Part shown: in pieces, positions 14,480 through 25,750 of the stretch
Numbering within the stretch: the stretch's first letter is position 1
Layout of the letters: each line of letters opens with the position of its first letter
From: Mesorhizobium temperatum
GTDB taxonomy: Bacteria > Pseudomonadota > Alphaproteobacteria > Rhizobiales > Rhizobiaceae
Length of the DNA stretch: 64,000 nucleotides
Direction of reading: 5' to 3'
NCBI RefSeq assembly: GCF_002284575.1
Contig: NZ_NPKJ01000073.1
Location: forward strand, 1-64,000
The notes under the pieces: model-generated
The model's database searches: none
Seen by the model: the letters and a program-made list of their open reading frames with translations, nothing else
What the model was told of the DNA's origin: nothing
Program-made: the position numbers and the translations under genes

Positions 14480-15834
14480 GCGGCGTCCTGCCGAGGCACA
14501 AAGAGCTTATCGTACGTGACCTCGCAAACCTTGCTGATGTTACACCGCAGTTCCCGACCGTGGAGTTCTTCCGTGTCCTCGATTTCACGCCCGAGGTCGA
14601 GACACCTGGCTATGCGAGCAAGGAACGCTTGGCCGCGCTTTTGCTTCTCCTCATCGGATGATTGAGCAAGAAACGTATGGTCCACCTCAACGGCCGGCTG
14701 TGATCGCAGGAAGCGTATCGAAAGGTGCAGAACCACTTGCTGGTTATATTCATCCAGCCACGAAACGGTGCTGCCTGTGATTTCAGCAATGAAGCTTCCG
14801 GTTGGCGAGAACGGCCCGACGTCACCAATCCAGACGGCCGGCTCTTCCTCCACTTCGTTATCGTTATCGGGTTCGGCCGGCTTGGCGGGTTTGACAGGCT
14901 TGGCTTTGGCCTTGGACTTCGCGGCCGGCTTGGGCTTCCGTTCTCTTGGTTTCCTCTCGCCCTTTGGATCCTCGAGATATCGCTGCTCTGTTGTCCAGCG
15001 CCGCAGATGCATTCGCTCAATGCTTTCACCAGCCGCTTCCCGCCATGCGCGCGCAGAATCCATCATCGCTGCATGCAATTCTGCTTCTGGCGCAAGCTCG
15101 TCATACGCGCGCCTTGCGGCTCCAATCTCTGCGCGGACTCCGTACTCGCGATAGAGTTCTTCGAATGACTTTTTCTCTTTACCTTGCGCCGTCTCCGCGT
15201 CGGTGGCCACAAGGCCAACCGAAAGCGGCGCCGAAGGCGCGGCGCATTCATTGTCCTCCTTACATGTAACCCCGTCTGTCGACGGGTTAATGTATGAGGG
15301 TCTTTGTCCCAGCAGGTGGGACGCTGCGTCGCTTAGTGTCCCGGTAGAGTGGGACACCTCTGTCCCGGTAGAGTGGGACGCTACAGATTCCTCGTTTGCG
15401 TCCCGGTAGAGTGGGACGCTATCGATTTCTACCGATGGCAAGCTGCCCTGCGCGGCAAGCTCCAACACGTTGAGAACGGGTACATAGCGCGAGCCGCTGC
15501 GCCCCTTGCCGGTGAAGCGGCGCACCAACCAGCCGGCTTCTATGAGGAGAATAATCGCCCGCTGCACAGCTGAGCGGGAAAGATGCCTGGCGCCATCGGG
15601 GGCACGTGATCTCATGGTAGTGACTATGTGCCGGACAGATGCAAGCGCATCGCCATTGCTGCGCATGTACCAGCCAATCAAGAAGCGATAGACGATACGC
15701 GCCGGGTCGGTCAGCCGCAGGTCGTAGTCGATAAGCTGCGACATCCTAAACTGCGCAACCGGGCCGGCCGGCTCGCCTACGTTGTGTGTCCAATATTCGC
15801 GGGTGAGCGATGGCTTAGGCTGCGTTTCGGTCAT
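14476..15834 (-). CDS. Winged-helix phage replication protein (probable initiator)
   Basis: A 452-residue protein. The N-terminal 130 residues form a winged-helix DNA-binding domain (SQLIDYDLRLTDPARIVYRF ... LSRSAVQRAIILLIEAGWLV). A low-complexity linker follows (PKPAAKSKAKAKPVKPAKPA, about 300-320) and then a C-terminal mixed domain. This layout fits phage and plasmid replication initiators or DnaA/O-like proteins. The linker region encoded around 15,306-15,417 contains four iteron-like repeats, as in lambda O. Neighbouring genes overlap at both ends (4 and 20 bases). The exact family is uncertain. Confidence 0.65.
   Translation of the reverse strand: MTETQPKPSLTREYWTHNVGEPAGPVAQFRMSQLIDYDLRLTDPARIVYRFLIGWYMRSNGDALASVRHIVTTMRSRAPDGARHLSRSAVQRAIILLIEAGWLVRRFTGKGRSGSRYVPVLNVLELAAQGSLPSVEIDSVPLYRDANEESVASHSTGTEVSHSTGTLSDAASHLLGQRPSYINPSTDGVTCKEDNECAAPSAPLSVGLVATDAETAQGKEKKSFEELYREYGVRAEIGAARRAYDELAPEAELHAAMMDSARAWREAAGESIERMHLRRWTTEQRYLEDPKGERKPRERKPKPAAKSKAKAKPVKPAKPAEPDNDNEVEEEPAVWIGDVGPFSPTGSFIAEITGSTVSWLDEYNQQVVLHLSIRFLRSQPAVEVDHTFLAQSSDEEKQKRGQAFLARIARCLDLGREIEDTEELHGRELRCNISKVCEVTYDKLFVPRQDAA
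15306..15417. repeat. Four iteron-like repeats inside the replication gene (putative origin)
   Basis: Repeats with ends GTCCC...GGGAC lie at 15,306-15,322, 15,338-15,355, 15,362-15,379 and 15,400-15,417. The last three are identical (GTCCCGGTAGAGTGGGAC); the first differs in the centre. In the protein they encode repeated S-H-S-T-G-T. Placement within an initiator gene is the classic lambdoid origin arrangement. Confidence 0.6.
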
Positions 15835-16072
15835 CGGCGTTCAGGCCTCCCAAGGCTACGCCAGCGGCGCGCGAAATTTCTTCGACAAGTGATGGTGCAA
15901 AGGTCGCGACGCGCAGGCCGCCTGATTGCGGCCCGTACGTCATGCGTCGGCCATCCGGCTTTTCAACGAGCTTAAGCCCGTACAAACGGCACTCGTCGGT
16001 GAGCGCGATGTCGAAGCGCGCGATCGTGCTGCCGAAGCCTGGAGGCTCCGGTCGGATACTGAGGATTTTCAA
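15815..16072 (-). CDS. Small phage-element protein, SpoVG-like pattern
   Basis: An 85-residue protein starting at a TTG (LKILSIRPEPPGFGSTIARF) after GGGAA. It continues DIALTDECRLYGLKLVEKPD and then FAPSLVEEISRAAGVALG. The order of strand, acidic loop, strand and C-terminal helix resembles SpoVG-like small DNA-binding proteins found in phage early operons. That link is pattern-based. It overlaps the replication gene start by 20 bases. Confidence 0.5.
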   Translation of the reverse strand: MKILSIRPEPPGFGSTIARFDIALTDECRLYGLKLVEKPDGRRMTYGPQSGGLRVATFAPSLVEEISRAAGVALGGLNADDRNAA

Positions 16073-16134
16073 GGGATGTTCCCGGTATTTGAAGTTGCCG
16101 CGGCTGTTTCCGCGGTGGTTTTTATGCTGGTGGG

Positions 16135-16245
16135 TCAGGCAGGCTTGCGTACCCGCTGGCTTTTGCGCCAGGCAAGAGCCGCTTGGACTGCAGCCATCTC
16201 GGCGTCGAGTTCGGCTAGCGTCATCTCTGAAAGGGGCTTGGTCAT
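16135..16245 (-). CDS. Very small early-operon protein
   Basis: A 36-residue frame (MTKPLSEMTLAELDAEMAAV QAALAW...), a single amphipathic helix with a basic end. GGAGAGGG precedes the ATG, and the ATG overlaps the stop of the upstream regulator as ATGA. Coupled translation makes it likely to be real. No known function. Confidence 0.55.
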   Translation of the reverse strand: MTKPLSEMTLAELDAEMAAVQAALAWRKSQRVRKPA

Positions 16246-16442
16246 GCCGCCCTCTCCTGCTCAGATATCCAGTTCGCCAACGTGCTCTTCCGCGCCCACA
16301 CGGTTTCACCCAGCCGAAAATGCGGCAGGCCGCCTTTTGAGACTAAGTGATAAATGGCCCGCCGCGGGAAGCCTAGGTGTTTGGCGATTGCGTCGGCGCC
16401 GCGCAAGATATCCGCGGCCAGGTTGTCGTTCGAATGGTCCAT
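16242..16442 (-). CDS. AlpA/MerR-like helix-turn-helix protein (candidate excisionase)
   Basis: A 66-residue protein. ADAIAKHLGFPRRAIYHLVS then KGGLPHFRLGETVWARKSTL is the typical winged helix-turn-helix of AlpA and excisionase proteins: recognition of locus, short wing, and W-I-x-E-Q end. It starts the leftward early operon and faces the integrase gene across about 250 bases. A role in excision or early gene activation is the likely reading. Confidence 0.72.
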   Translation of the reverse strand: MDHSNDNLAADILRGADAIAKHLGFPRRAIYHLVSKGGLPHFRLGETVWARKSTLANWISEQERAA

Positions 16443-16636
16443 GATTTCCCCTGTTCCAGCACCATAAGGCGCAGAAATTGCACACGCCTAAGCGCGCTCC
16501 AAAAAGCAAAAGTTTGATGAGGGGTTCGGGCCGCCGTTCGATTGGGCGGGAGACGCTAGTCGCCGGTGCAAGCCCGGACTTACACACTATCTAAGAATCT
16601 CACCAAATTTGAGCAAGTGTTACAAATTTAGATCGC

Positions 16637-16645
16637 ATGTTGCTA
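16637..16645 (-). repeat. TAGCAACAT nonamer upstream of the integrase
   Basis: An inverted copy of the nonamer clustered near attL. It lies 51 bases before the integrase start codon. It may be an arm-type site or part of integrase autoregulation. Confidence 0.4.
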
Positions 16646-16695
16646 TTAGTCCGTTAGTCATGCTATCGGTTGCCATCCTTTCTGGAGGCTTCCCG

Positions 16696-17886
16696 ATGTC
16701 ATTGCGCGAACGGACCTGGACCACCAAAAGTGGCGAGGTAAAGTCGGCCTATATCATTGATTATTATACGCAGACCGGAAAGCGTCACATCAAGACGTTT
16801 GCCAAGAAGAAAGACGCGCAAGCTTTCGAGGCCAAGACTCGGATCGAGGTCAACGACCATGTTCATGTTGCCGACCGCGAGACGGTGACGATCGCAGAAG
16901 CCGGCAAGCTCTGGCTGAAAAGCTGCGATGGCTTCGAGCGGTCCACGGTCGCGCAATACACTCAGCACCTAGATATCCACATCGTGCCGTTCATCGGCAA
17001 GCGAAAGCTCACCGAGGTTACGGTCCCCTTCGTGCGGCAGTTCATGGACACGCTTCGCGAACAGGATCGATCCGACGCGATGTTGCGGAACGTGCGCATA
17101 AGCCTTGGCGCCATCTTGAGCGATGCGCAGGAGCGCGGACTTGTCGTGCTGAACGCCGTTAAGGAAATGAGCCGCAACAAGAAGGGCCGCGCGAAGGCCA
17201 AGGAGCGCCACAAGGGACAACTTCAGGTTGGCGTGGACATTCCAACGCCGCAGGAGGTGCGGGCCATCCTAGACCACGCGCATGGCCGCGTGCGCGTGTT
17301 CCTCATGACTGCGGTCCTCACAGGCATGCGCGCCAGTGAACTTCGGGGCTTGCGCTGGTCTGATGTCGATCTCACCAAGGCCGAAATCACAGTTCGCCAG
17401 CGTGCCGATGCATATCAGGAAATCGGATCCCCGAAATCCAAAAAGGGACGGCGTACGATTCCTCTGATCACAGCCTTGGTGAAGGCTCTGCGCGAATGGC
17501 AAGTCGAATGTCCGAAGGGTGATCTCGGGCTCGTGTTCCCGAACACGGAGGGAAACATCGAGTGGCACGCCAATATCGTCAAGCGCTGGCTGCATCCTAC
17601 CCTTGAGGCGGCAGGCGTGGTCACAGATACTGGCGATATAGATAAGGACGGCAAGCCGATCATGGTGGCGAAGTACACTGGCCTTCATGCCCTACGGCAC
17701 TTCTATGCCTCATGGTGTATCAATCGTCCGGAGGATGGTGGCCTCGGTCTGCCTGCAAAGGTCGTGCAGGACCGCATGGGCCATTCGTCAATCGTGGTGA
17801 CGCTGGACACGTATGGCCATTTGTTCCCGAAGGGCGACGACACAACCGCCATGGACGCCGCGGCCTCTTCTCTTTTCGGCTTATAG
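16696..17886 (+). CDS. Tyrosine-type site-specific integrase
   Basis: A 396-residue phage integrase. The N-terminal arm-binding part (LRERTWTTKSGEVKSAYIID) and SAM-like core-binding domain are followed by the catalytic domain. TGMRASELRGLRW holds the first Arg, HALRHFYASW supplies His-x-x-Arg, and Tyr373 in TLDTYGHLF is the nucleophile. The start at 16,696 has CTGGAGG eight bases upstream. It lies just inside attR and points toward it, as usual for tRNA-targeting elements. The gene appears intact. Confidence 0.95.
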   Translation: MSLRERTWTTKSGEVKSAYIIDYYTQTGKRHIKTFAKKKDAQAFEAKTRIEVNDHVHVADRETVTIAEAGKLWLKSCDGFERSTVAQYTQHLDIHIVPFIGKRKLTEVTVPFVRQFMDTLREQDRSDAMLRNVRISLGAILSDAQERGLVVLNAVKEMSRNKKGRAKAKERHKGQLQVGVDIPTPQEVRAILDHAHGRVRVFLMTAVLTGMRASELRGLRWSDVDLTKAEITVRQRADAYQEIGSPKSKKGRRTIPLITALVKALREWQVECPKGDLGLVFPNTEGNIEWHANIVKRWLHPTLEAAGVVTDTGDIDKDGKPIMVAKYTGLHALRHFYASWCINRPEDGGLGLPAKVVQDRMGHSSIVVTLDTYGHLFPKGDDTTAMDAAASSLFGL

Positions 17887-17938
17887 CGACACAGCAGCGA
17901 CATGCGGCAACAAATCGTAATGATTTCAATGTCTGCGG

Positions 17939-17987
17939 ACGGACTCTGACTCCGTTAGTCCTGGTTCGAATCCAGGTTCCCCAGCCA
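17939..17987 (+). repeat. attR core: 49-bp copy of the tRNA-Gln 3' end
   Basis: Exact repeat of 300-348, lying 52 bases after the integrase stop codon. It includes half of the anticodon arm, the T arm, the 3' acceptor strand and CCA, but no 5' half, so it cannot make a tRNA. Confidence 0.92.
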
Positions 17988-18006
17988 TCTTTCTTTTTCC
18001 GACAAA

Positions 18007-18091
18007 AACAATAGCTCTCGCGCGGTGAGCGGCGGGCTTATGATCGCGAGGATCGGCGGCTAAGCTAAACCCCCGCGCGAGAGCTATTGTT
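18007..18091. repeat. 19-bp perfect inverted repeat beside attR
   Basis: Arms at 18,007-18,025 and 18,073-18,091 are exact reverse complements (outer ends AACAATAGC / GCTATTGTT), with a 47-base spacer. The right arm encodes the last residues of the lipoprotein gene. It could be a large bidirectional terminator or the relic of a small insertion. Confidence 0.6.
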
Positions 18092-18529
18092 CTTCGCAGG
18101 TGGTGCAGGCGGAGGAACAATCGCCTTGCTGCTTTCGCCAGGCGCGTCAGCTGGAATCAACGTTATGAGTGCAGGATTTGGAGAATGATCGAGTGTCGCA
18201 CCCGTCATTGCATCTACGCCCACTCCTATCACTCCGCCGAGTAGAATATTGCCGGCAAGACCGGCAGCGCCTTTTCCGCTCATTTTCGTGCCAATATAAA
18301 TGCTGCCCGGTTTATATCCCTCTTTCTCGGCAAAGGCGGTGAAGCCCTCTTTCCGACTTACTTCGACAGTACAAGGCGACATTGGGCATGAATGACCAAG
18401 TGAAGTTCTGATCGTAGCGTCTGGTGGTTCGGAGTTGATGGAGACTTTGTCGCTCGTACCGCGCACAACCGACGCGCAGCCCGACATAGCAACCGTTGCC
18501 GCCATGGCAGCACAAAGATGGATTTTCAT
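18065..18529 (-). CDS. Outer-membrane-type lipoprotein
   Basis: A 154-residue protein with signal peptide MKIHLCAAMAATVAMSGC and a lipobox M-S-G-C, giving a lipidated Cys18. ASVVRGTSDKVSINSEPPDA followed by TIRTSLGHSCPMSPCTVEVS fits a PEGA-like domain with two cysteines. A glycine-rich hydrophobic stretch (GLAGNILLGGVIGVGVDAMT) follows, then a proline-rich tail. The start is chosen at the second Met, where a G-rich ribosome site lies close. It is the first host gene to the right of the element; the function is unknown. Confidence 0.75.
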   Translation of the reverse strand: MKIHLCAAMAATVAMSGCASVVRGTSDKVSINSEPPDATIRTSLGHSCPMSPCTVEVSRKEGFTAFAEKEGYKPGSIYIGTKMSGKGAAGLAGNILLGGVIGVGVDAMTGATLDHSPNPALITLIPADAPGESSKAIVPPPAPPAKNNSSRAGV

Positions 18530-18724
18530 TAAGATTCCCCCCAGGTGCATTAGTGGCGCAACGCCGAGGTCTGCGCAAGCAGAGTTACTGGAAGGGTTGG
18601 GTAGCTAGCAAAAAAGCAACGCTAGTTGCACAGCGGTTGCGTCTGACATGCGTGTCAGCACAAATTGCTGAGGCGCCGGCTTCCCGCCAAAGCAGTCTCG
18701 CAACATGATTTCACGCATCCCGCC
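18530..18724. other. Intergenic, nothing recognised
   Basis: About 195 bases between the lipoprotein start and the metH stop. It must hold the lipoprotein promoter and any metH terminator, but I see no strong hairpin or gene. Confidence 0.4.
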
Positions 18725-22534
<3,810 letters not shown>

Positions 22535-22567
22535 TTTCAATCCTCAAGGCGACAGTCGCGCTTAAGC

Positions 22568-22589
22568 GACATAAAGACATCTTTATGTC
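22568..22589. promoter_or_regulatory. Palindromic operator candidate upstream of metH
   Basis: GACATAAAG (22,568-22,576) and CTTTATGTC (22,581-22,589) are perfect 9-bp arms with a 4-base spacer. The site lies 34 bases before the metH start. Methionine-cycle genes of alphaproteobacteria are often controlled by ArsR-family SAH/SAM regulators (SahR, SamR) that bind such palindromes. The regulator identity is inference. Confidence 0.55.
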
Positions 22590-22881
22590 AGTATACGAGA
22601 TTTGTGTGCCGCTGTCACCCCTGCCGCCGGGAATGCTACCCGCCGGCGCTACAACGCCGGCTGCGCAGTCTTCGCCGATGCCGCCCTGAGCAGCATCTCG
22701 AACAGGTCGCGCGGCTCGTCGGGGTCATTTCCGACAGCAGCACCGGGTAACCGTTGTGGACATCCGCGAGAGAGGGCGCGGCCATCGTCGATCAGGCGAT
22801 CGCCGACGTGATGGCAGGCAAGGTCTCCGACGCGGACGTCGTTTCGTTCATGATGTGGTAGGGCGGGAGCGACCTCTCGCG
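22590..22881. other. Gene-free stretch with a possible coding remnant
   Basis: No complete gene. On the plus strand, 22,781-22,861 encodes IVDQAIADVMAGKVSDADVV then SFMMW and a stop, which reads like the end of a real protein without a start. A GCCGGCG inverted repeat lies near 22,648-22,672. Confidence 0.3.
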
Positions 22882-23685
22882 TCAGGAGAAGATCTCCGCC
22901 AGTTCGTCGACGCTGGTGCCTTCCCTAACTTGCCGCAACTCGACATAGCAGACCGCGGTGGCGATCGACATTACCATTGATGTTACACTCGTCACCAATG
23001 CATCCACCACAGCACCCATCACCCCCCATCCAAACAGGGCGGTTGCGGTGCCGAGCGCCAACTGGATGGCAATCACGATAATGATCAGGATAACGAACAG
23101 GCCGAACAGCGCCCAGCGGCTTCCCTTGGTCAGATCGCGGCTGCGCGCCATCGAGCCGAACACGCCGAGCCGCTCCTGCACCAGCGCCGGCACCGCGACC
23201 GACCAACGCAGCGCCAGCATGATGCCAGGCACAATAAGAAGCATAAGACCGAGGACCACGCCTAAACCAACCAACAGGGCAATGGCGAACGTCGGCAAGA
23301 GAAAGGAAACTGCTTTCGCGACGCAGTCACCGAACGACGGCTGCTTGCCATTCAAGTCCTCGATGGTGGCACGCACCAGCGATGCCTGGAGCAACAGCGA
23401 CAGGATGTAGGAGACCAGCCCGAAGCCTATCGTGATCGCGGAATAGCTCACCATCAAATTCGGTTCGCCGAGAGTGCTCGGGTCGAAGGAGGCAGCTGGG
23501 TCCGCGGCGGTAAAGGGTGCCAGCCGGCTCAACGCCCAAAGTTGAAAAACAAGAGTCGGCAAGCCTGAAAACAGCACTGCCAGGCCGAGGCAAAGACCGA
23601 TATTGCGGCTGATGACAGCAAAGCTGTCGTTGAAAACCCTGCCGATGCGAAACTTGTCCGGCCGTTCCAATGTCGTTGAAACCAT
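22882..23685 (-). CDS. Multi-pass membrane protein (GPDPase membrane-domain/DUF975-like)
   Basis: A 267-residue protein. A short cytoplasmic start (RIGRVFNDSFAVISRNIGLC) is followed by about six hydrophobic segments, including LLVGLGVVLGLMLLIVPGIM with the P-G-I-M-L-x-x-R-W-x-V-x-x-P motif typical of this family. ALVQERLGVFGSMARSRDLT KGSRW follows. Such proteins are uncharacterised membrane factors. The gene diverges from the DUF4129-MoxR operon by 146 bases and probably belongs to the same functional unit. Confidence 0.75.
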   Translation of the reverse strand: MVSTTLERPDKFRIGRVFNDSFAVISRNIGLCLGLAVLFSGLPTLVFQLWALSRLAPFTAADPAASFDPSTLGEPNLMVSYSAITIGFGLVSYILSLLLQASLVRATIEDLNGKQPSFGDCVAKAVSFLLPTFAIALLVGLGVVLGLMLLIVPGIMLALRWSVAVPALVQERLGVFGSMARSRDLTKGSRWALFGLFVILIIIVIAIQLALGTATALFGWGVMGAVVDALVTSVTSMVMSIATAVCYVELRQVREGTSVDELAEIFS

Positions 23686-23831
23686 GATGCGTCCCCCGCT
23701 TGATCACCGCATATCGGCTGGTGATCCCCGCATTAAATGTGCCAACATTGGAGGTCGGCGTCTAGTCCACTTGCAATTGCCGTTGTGCATTGTCAGTGTC
23801 GGCTGGGGAACCATAGGTTGCAGGGGAGCGG

Positions 23832-24464
23832 TTGGCAGTGGCACAGCCAGGCACAGCGGAAGCCGAACGGCTGGCAAAAGCGCATGAGCAGTTGATCTCG
23901 GACAAGTCGATCCAGTTCGACCTGCCGGCCTATGTGCCGCCGCAGCCACCCGACTGGCTGAAGCCGCTGCTGGACCTGTTGTCCTCGCTCGGTCCCTACA
24001 TGATCTATCTGTTCTGGGGGGCAGTGATATCAGGTGCCGCGATCATCCTGCTCCTGGTCTTCCTCGAGATGAAAGGTATCGCCTGGCGCCTGCCGTGGCA
24101 GCGCGCGCGTCGCGAAGCCGAGGCGGAGGAAGCATGGCGTCCCGACGCCGGCGCCGCGCAGATCCTGCTGTCGGAAGCCGACGCGCTGGCCGCGCGAGGC
24201 GACTATGACGAAGCGGTTCATCTCCTGCTTCGCCGCAGCGTCGCAGATATTGCCGGCCGGCTGCCGGACTTTCTGCGCCCGTCGCTTACGGCGCGCGACA
24301 TCGCCGCTGCTGCTTCGGTTCCCGCCAAGGCCCGCGCGGCGTTTACCGAGATCGCACGCATCGTCGAAGCCGCATTGTTCGCACGCCGGCCGGTCGGCGC
24401 CGAAGGCTGGCGGCAAGCACGCGGCGCCTATGAGCGTTTCGCCTTCCGGGATGCCTGGACATGA
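23832..24464 (+). CDS. DUF4129-domain membrane protein
   Basis: A 210-residue protein with one central transmembrane helix (LGPYMIYLFWGAVISGAAII, about 56-82) and a C-terminal cytoplasmic domain (LLSEADALAARGDYDEAVHL LLRRS ... LTARDIA) characteristic of DUF4129, normally linked to transglutaminase and MoxR systems. The start is a TTG after GGGGAG. It is the first gene of an operon whose members overlap by 4-14 bases: DUF4129, DUF4350, MoxR, DUF58, SpoIIM-like, RDD. Confidence 0.82.
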   Translation: MAVAQPGTAEAERLAKAHEQLISDKSIQFDLPAYVPPQPPDWLKPLLDLLSSLGPYMIYLFWGAVISGAAIILLLVFLEMKGIAWRLPWQRARREAEAEEAWRPDAGAAQILLSEADALAARGDYDEAVHLLLRRSVADIAGRLPDFLRPSLTARDIAAAASVPAKARAAFTEIARIVEAALFARRPVGAEGWRQARGAYERFAFRDAWT

Positions 24465-25750
24465 GCGCGACGGCCGAACCAGCGGCACAGGAACCGTTCA
24501 ATCGAAGAACGCTATTCTGGGGCATTTTCGCCAGCCTTCTGGCGGCGGCGGGTTTCTTCCTGCTGTCCACCTATGCGCCCGATTTCCGGCAACCCGGCAA
24601 TGGCGGCGCCACACCGCTGTCGAAAAGCGGCGTCGGCTATGCGGGCTTGGCGAAATGGCTGCGGCTCACTGGCGAGACGCCAGCCATGGCGCGGACCGAG
24701 GATGATCTCGGCACCGACATGTTGCTGATCGTCACCATTTCGCCCGAGAGCGATCCCGCGGCGCTCGACCACATCCTCGAACTTCGGCAGGACCTGGATA
24801 CCCTCTTCGTGCTGCCAAAATGGCAGACATTGCCGCTGGAGAAACACGAAGGATGGAAGATGAAATTCGGGCGATTGCCCGATGCGGTGGTGAACCAATG
24901 GCTCGGCCGGATCGCCAATGCAAAGATCGGCGTCGGCCAAAGCACGGTGCAGCAACTCGACATCGAGGGCCGGCTTGTTGCCGCCCCCGATGAATTGCAG
25001 TGGGTGGCGGACGAGCATCCAATCATAGCAGCCGGCAACGACAAGGCTGTGCTCACCGAAGTGGATGGCAAGCCTTTTTATATCCTGACCGACCCCGACC
25101 TGATCAACAACGCCGCGCTTGGCAATCCCGACAAGGCGGCAGCCGCGCTCGATCTGATCAGCCGGCTTCAATCCGGAATCAGTCCGTCCCGGTCCAATTT
25201 CAAACTGCCCGACCCTGACCAACTCGGCGACGCCGCATCCGAAAATCCAGATAAGAGAGGCCGCGCACAGCCGGTCATGTTCGATCTCACGCTGCATGGC
25301 GCGGGGCGAAAATATGATCTTGCCAAGCTCTTGGTCGAACCGCCGTTTCTGGCGCTGACACTGACGATCCTGGCTGCGGCGGCGCTGGCTTTCCTGCACG
25401 GCCTCGGCCGTTTCGGCCCACCGCGCGCCGAATTGCGCGCTATTGCCTTTGGCAAGCGCGCGCTGGTGGATACGACGGCGATGCTGTTGCGGCGCGCCGG
25501 GCGGCTCGAGGAACTGGGAGGCCGTTATGCGGCCTTGATGCGGGTACGCGCCGGCGCATTGCTGGGAGCGCCGCATGGGCTGCAGGGAGAAGCGCTCGAC
25601 CACTGGCTCGATTCTCGCGATAAGGACGAGGTCGACGGATTCACCGCGCGTGCGCAAGCCGTCGGCGAGGCGAAAAATCTGACGCAAATGCATGAGGCAG
25701 CGGAACAGCTGCACGATTGGACGGCAAGGAGGCTCGGTGAACGTCGATGA
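24461..25750 (+). CDS. DUF4350-domain membrane protein
   Basis: A 429-residue protein with an N-terminal transmembrane helix (LFWGIFASLLAAAGFFLLST), an extracytoplasmic DUF4350 domain (SGVGYAGLAKWLRLTGETPA ...) and a second helix near residue 285-305 (FLALTLTILAAAALAFLHGL). The following cytoplasmic region (KRALVDTTAMLLRRAGRLEE) is also typical. Function unknown; members accompany MoxR-DUF58 gene pairs. It overlaps DUF4129 as ATGA. Confidence 0.85.
   Translation: MSATAEPAAQEPFNRRTLFWGIFASLLAAAGFFLLSTYAPDFRQPGNGGATPLSKSGVGYAGLAKWLRLTGETPAMARTEDDLGTDMLLIVTISPESDPAALDHILELRQDLDTLFVLPKWQTLPLEKHEGWKMKFGRLPDAVVNQWLGRIANAKIGVGQSTVQQLDIEGRLVAAPDELQWVADEHPIIAAGNDKAVLTEVDGKPFYILTDPDLINNAALGNPDKAAAALDLISRLQSGISPSRSNFKLPDPDQLGDAASENPDKRGRAQPVMFDLTLHGAGRKYDLAKLLVEPPFLALTLTILAAAALAFLHGLGRFGPPRAELRAIAFGKRALVDTTAMLLRRAGRLEELGGRYAALMRVRAGALLGAPHGLQGEALDHWLDSRDKDEVDGFTARAQAVGEAKNLTQMHEAAEQLHDWTARRLGERR

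Larger units (their letters stand above)
349..17987. mobile_element. Integrated, degenerate prophage or phage-satellite element in tRNA-Gln
   Basis: The element is bounded by the 49-bp tRNA repeat and carries a tyrosine integrase immediately inside attR. It contains an XRE-type regulator, a MerR/AlpA-like DNA-binding protein, a winged-helix replication protein with internal iterons, a P27 small terminase, an HK97-type prohead protease and tail-associated proteins. Cargo includes a LigD-like ligase, CBS-domain protein and methyltransferase. At about 17.6 kb it is too short for a complete tailed phage: large terminase, portal, major capsid, tape measure and lysis genes are not seen. Several genes are frameshifted and an IS66-like fragment is present. 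A remnant prophage is the simplest reading; a decayed satellite is possible. Confidence 0.88.

Noticed and set aside
1..17987. A CRISPR array among the short repeats of the element
   Set aside because: The repeats found (nonamers near attL, GTCCC iterons) are too short, irregularly spaced and partly within genes; no cas genes are visible.
17926..18120. Minus-strand frame reading ...MAGEPGFEPGLTESESV across attR
   Set aside because: The same artefact produced by the duplicated tRNA 3' end; it lies opposite no gene and overlaps the inverted repeat.
22540..22620. SAM riboswitch upstream of metH
   Set aside because: The leader is short and I could not match a SAM-II type fold; the clear signal is a palindrome suited to a protein repressor.
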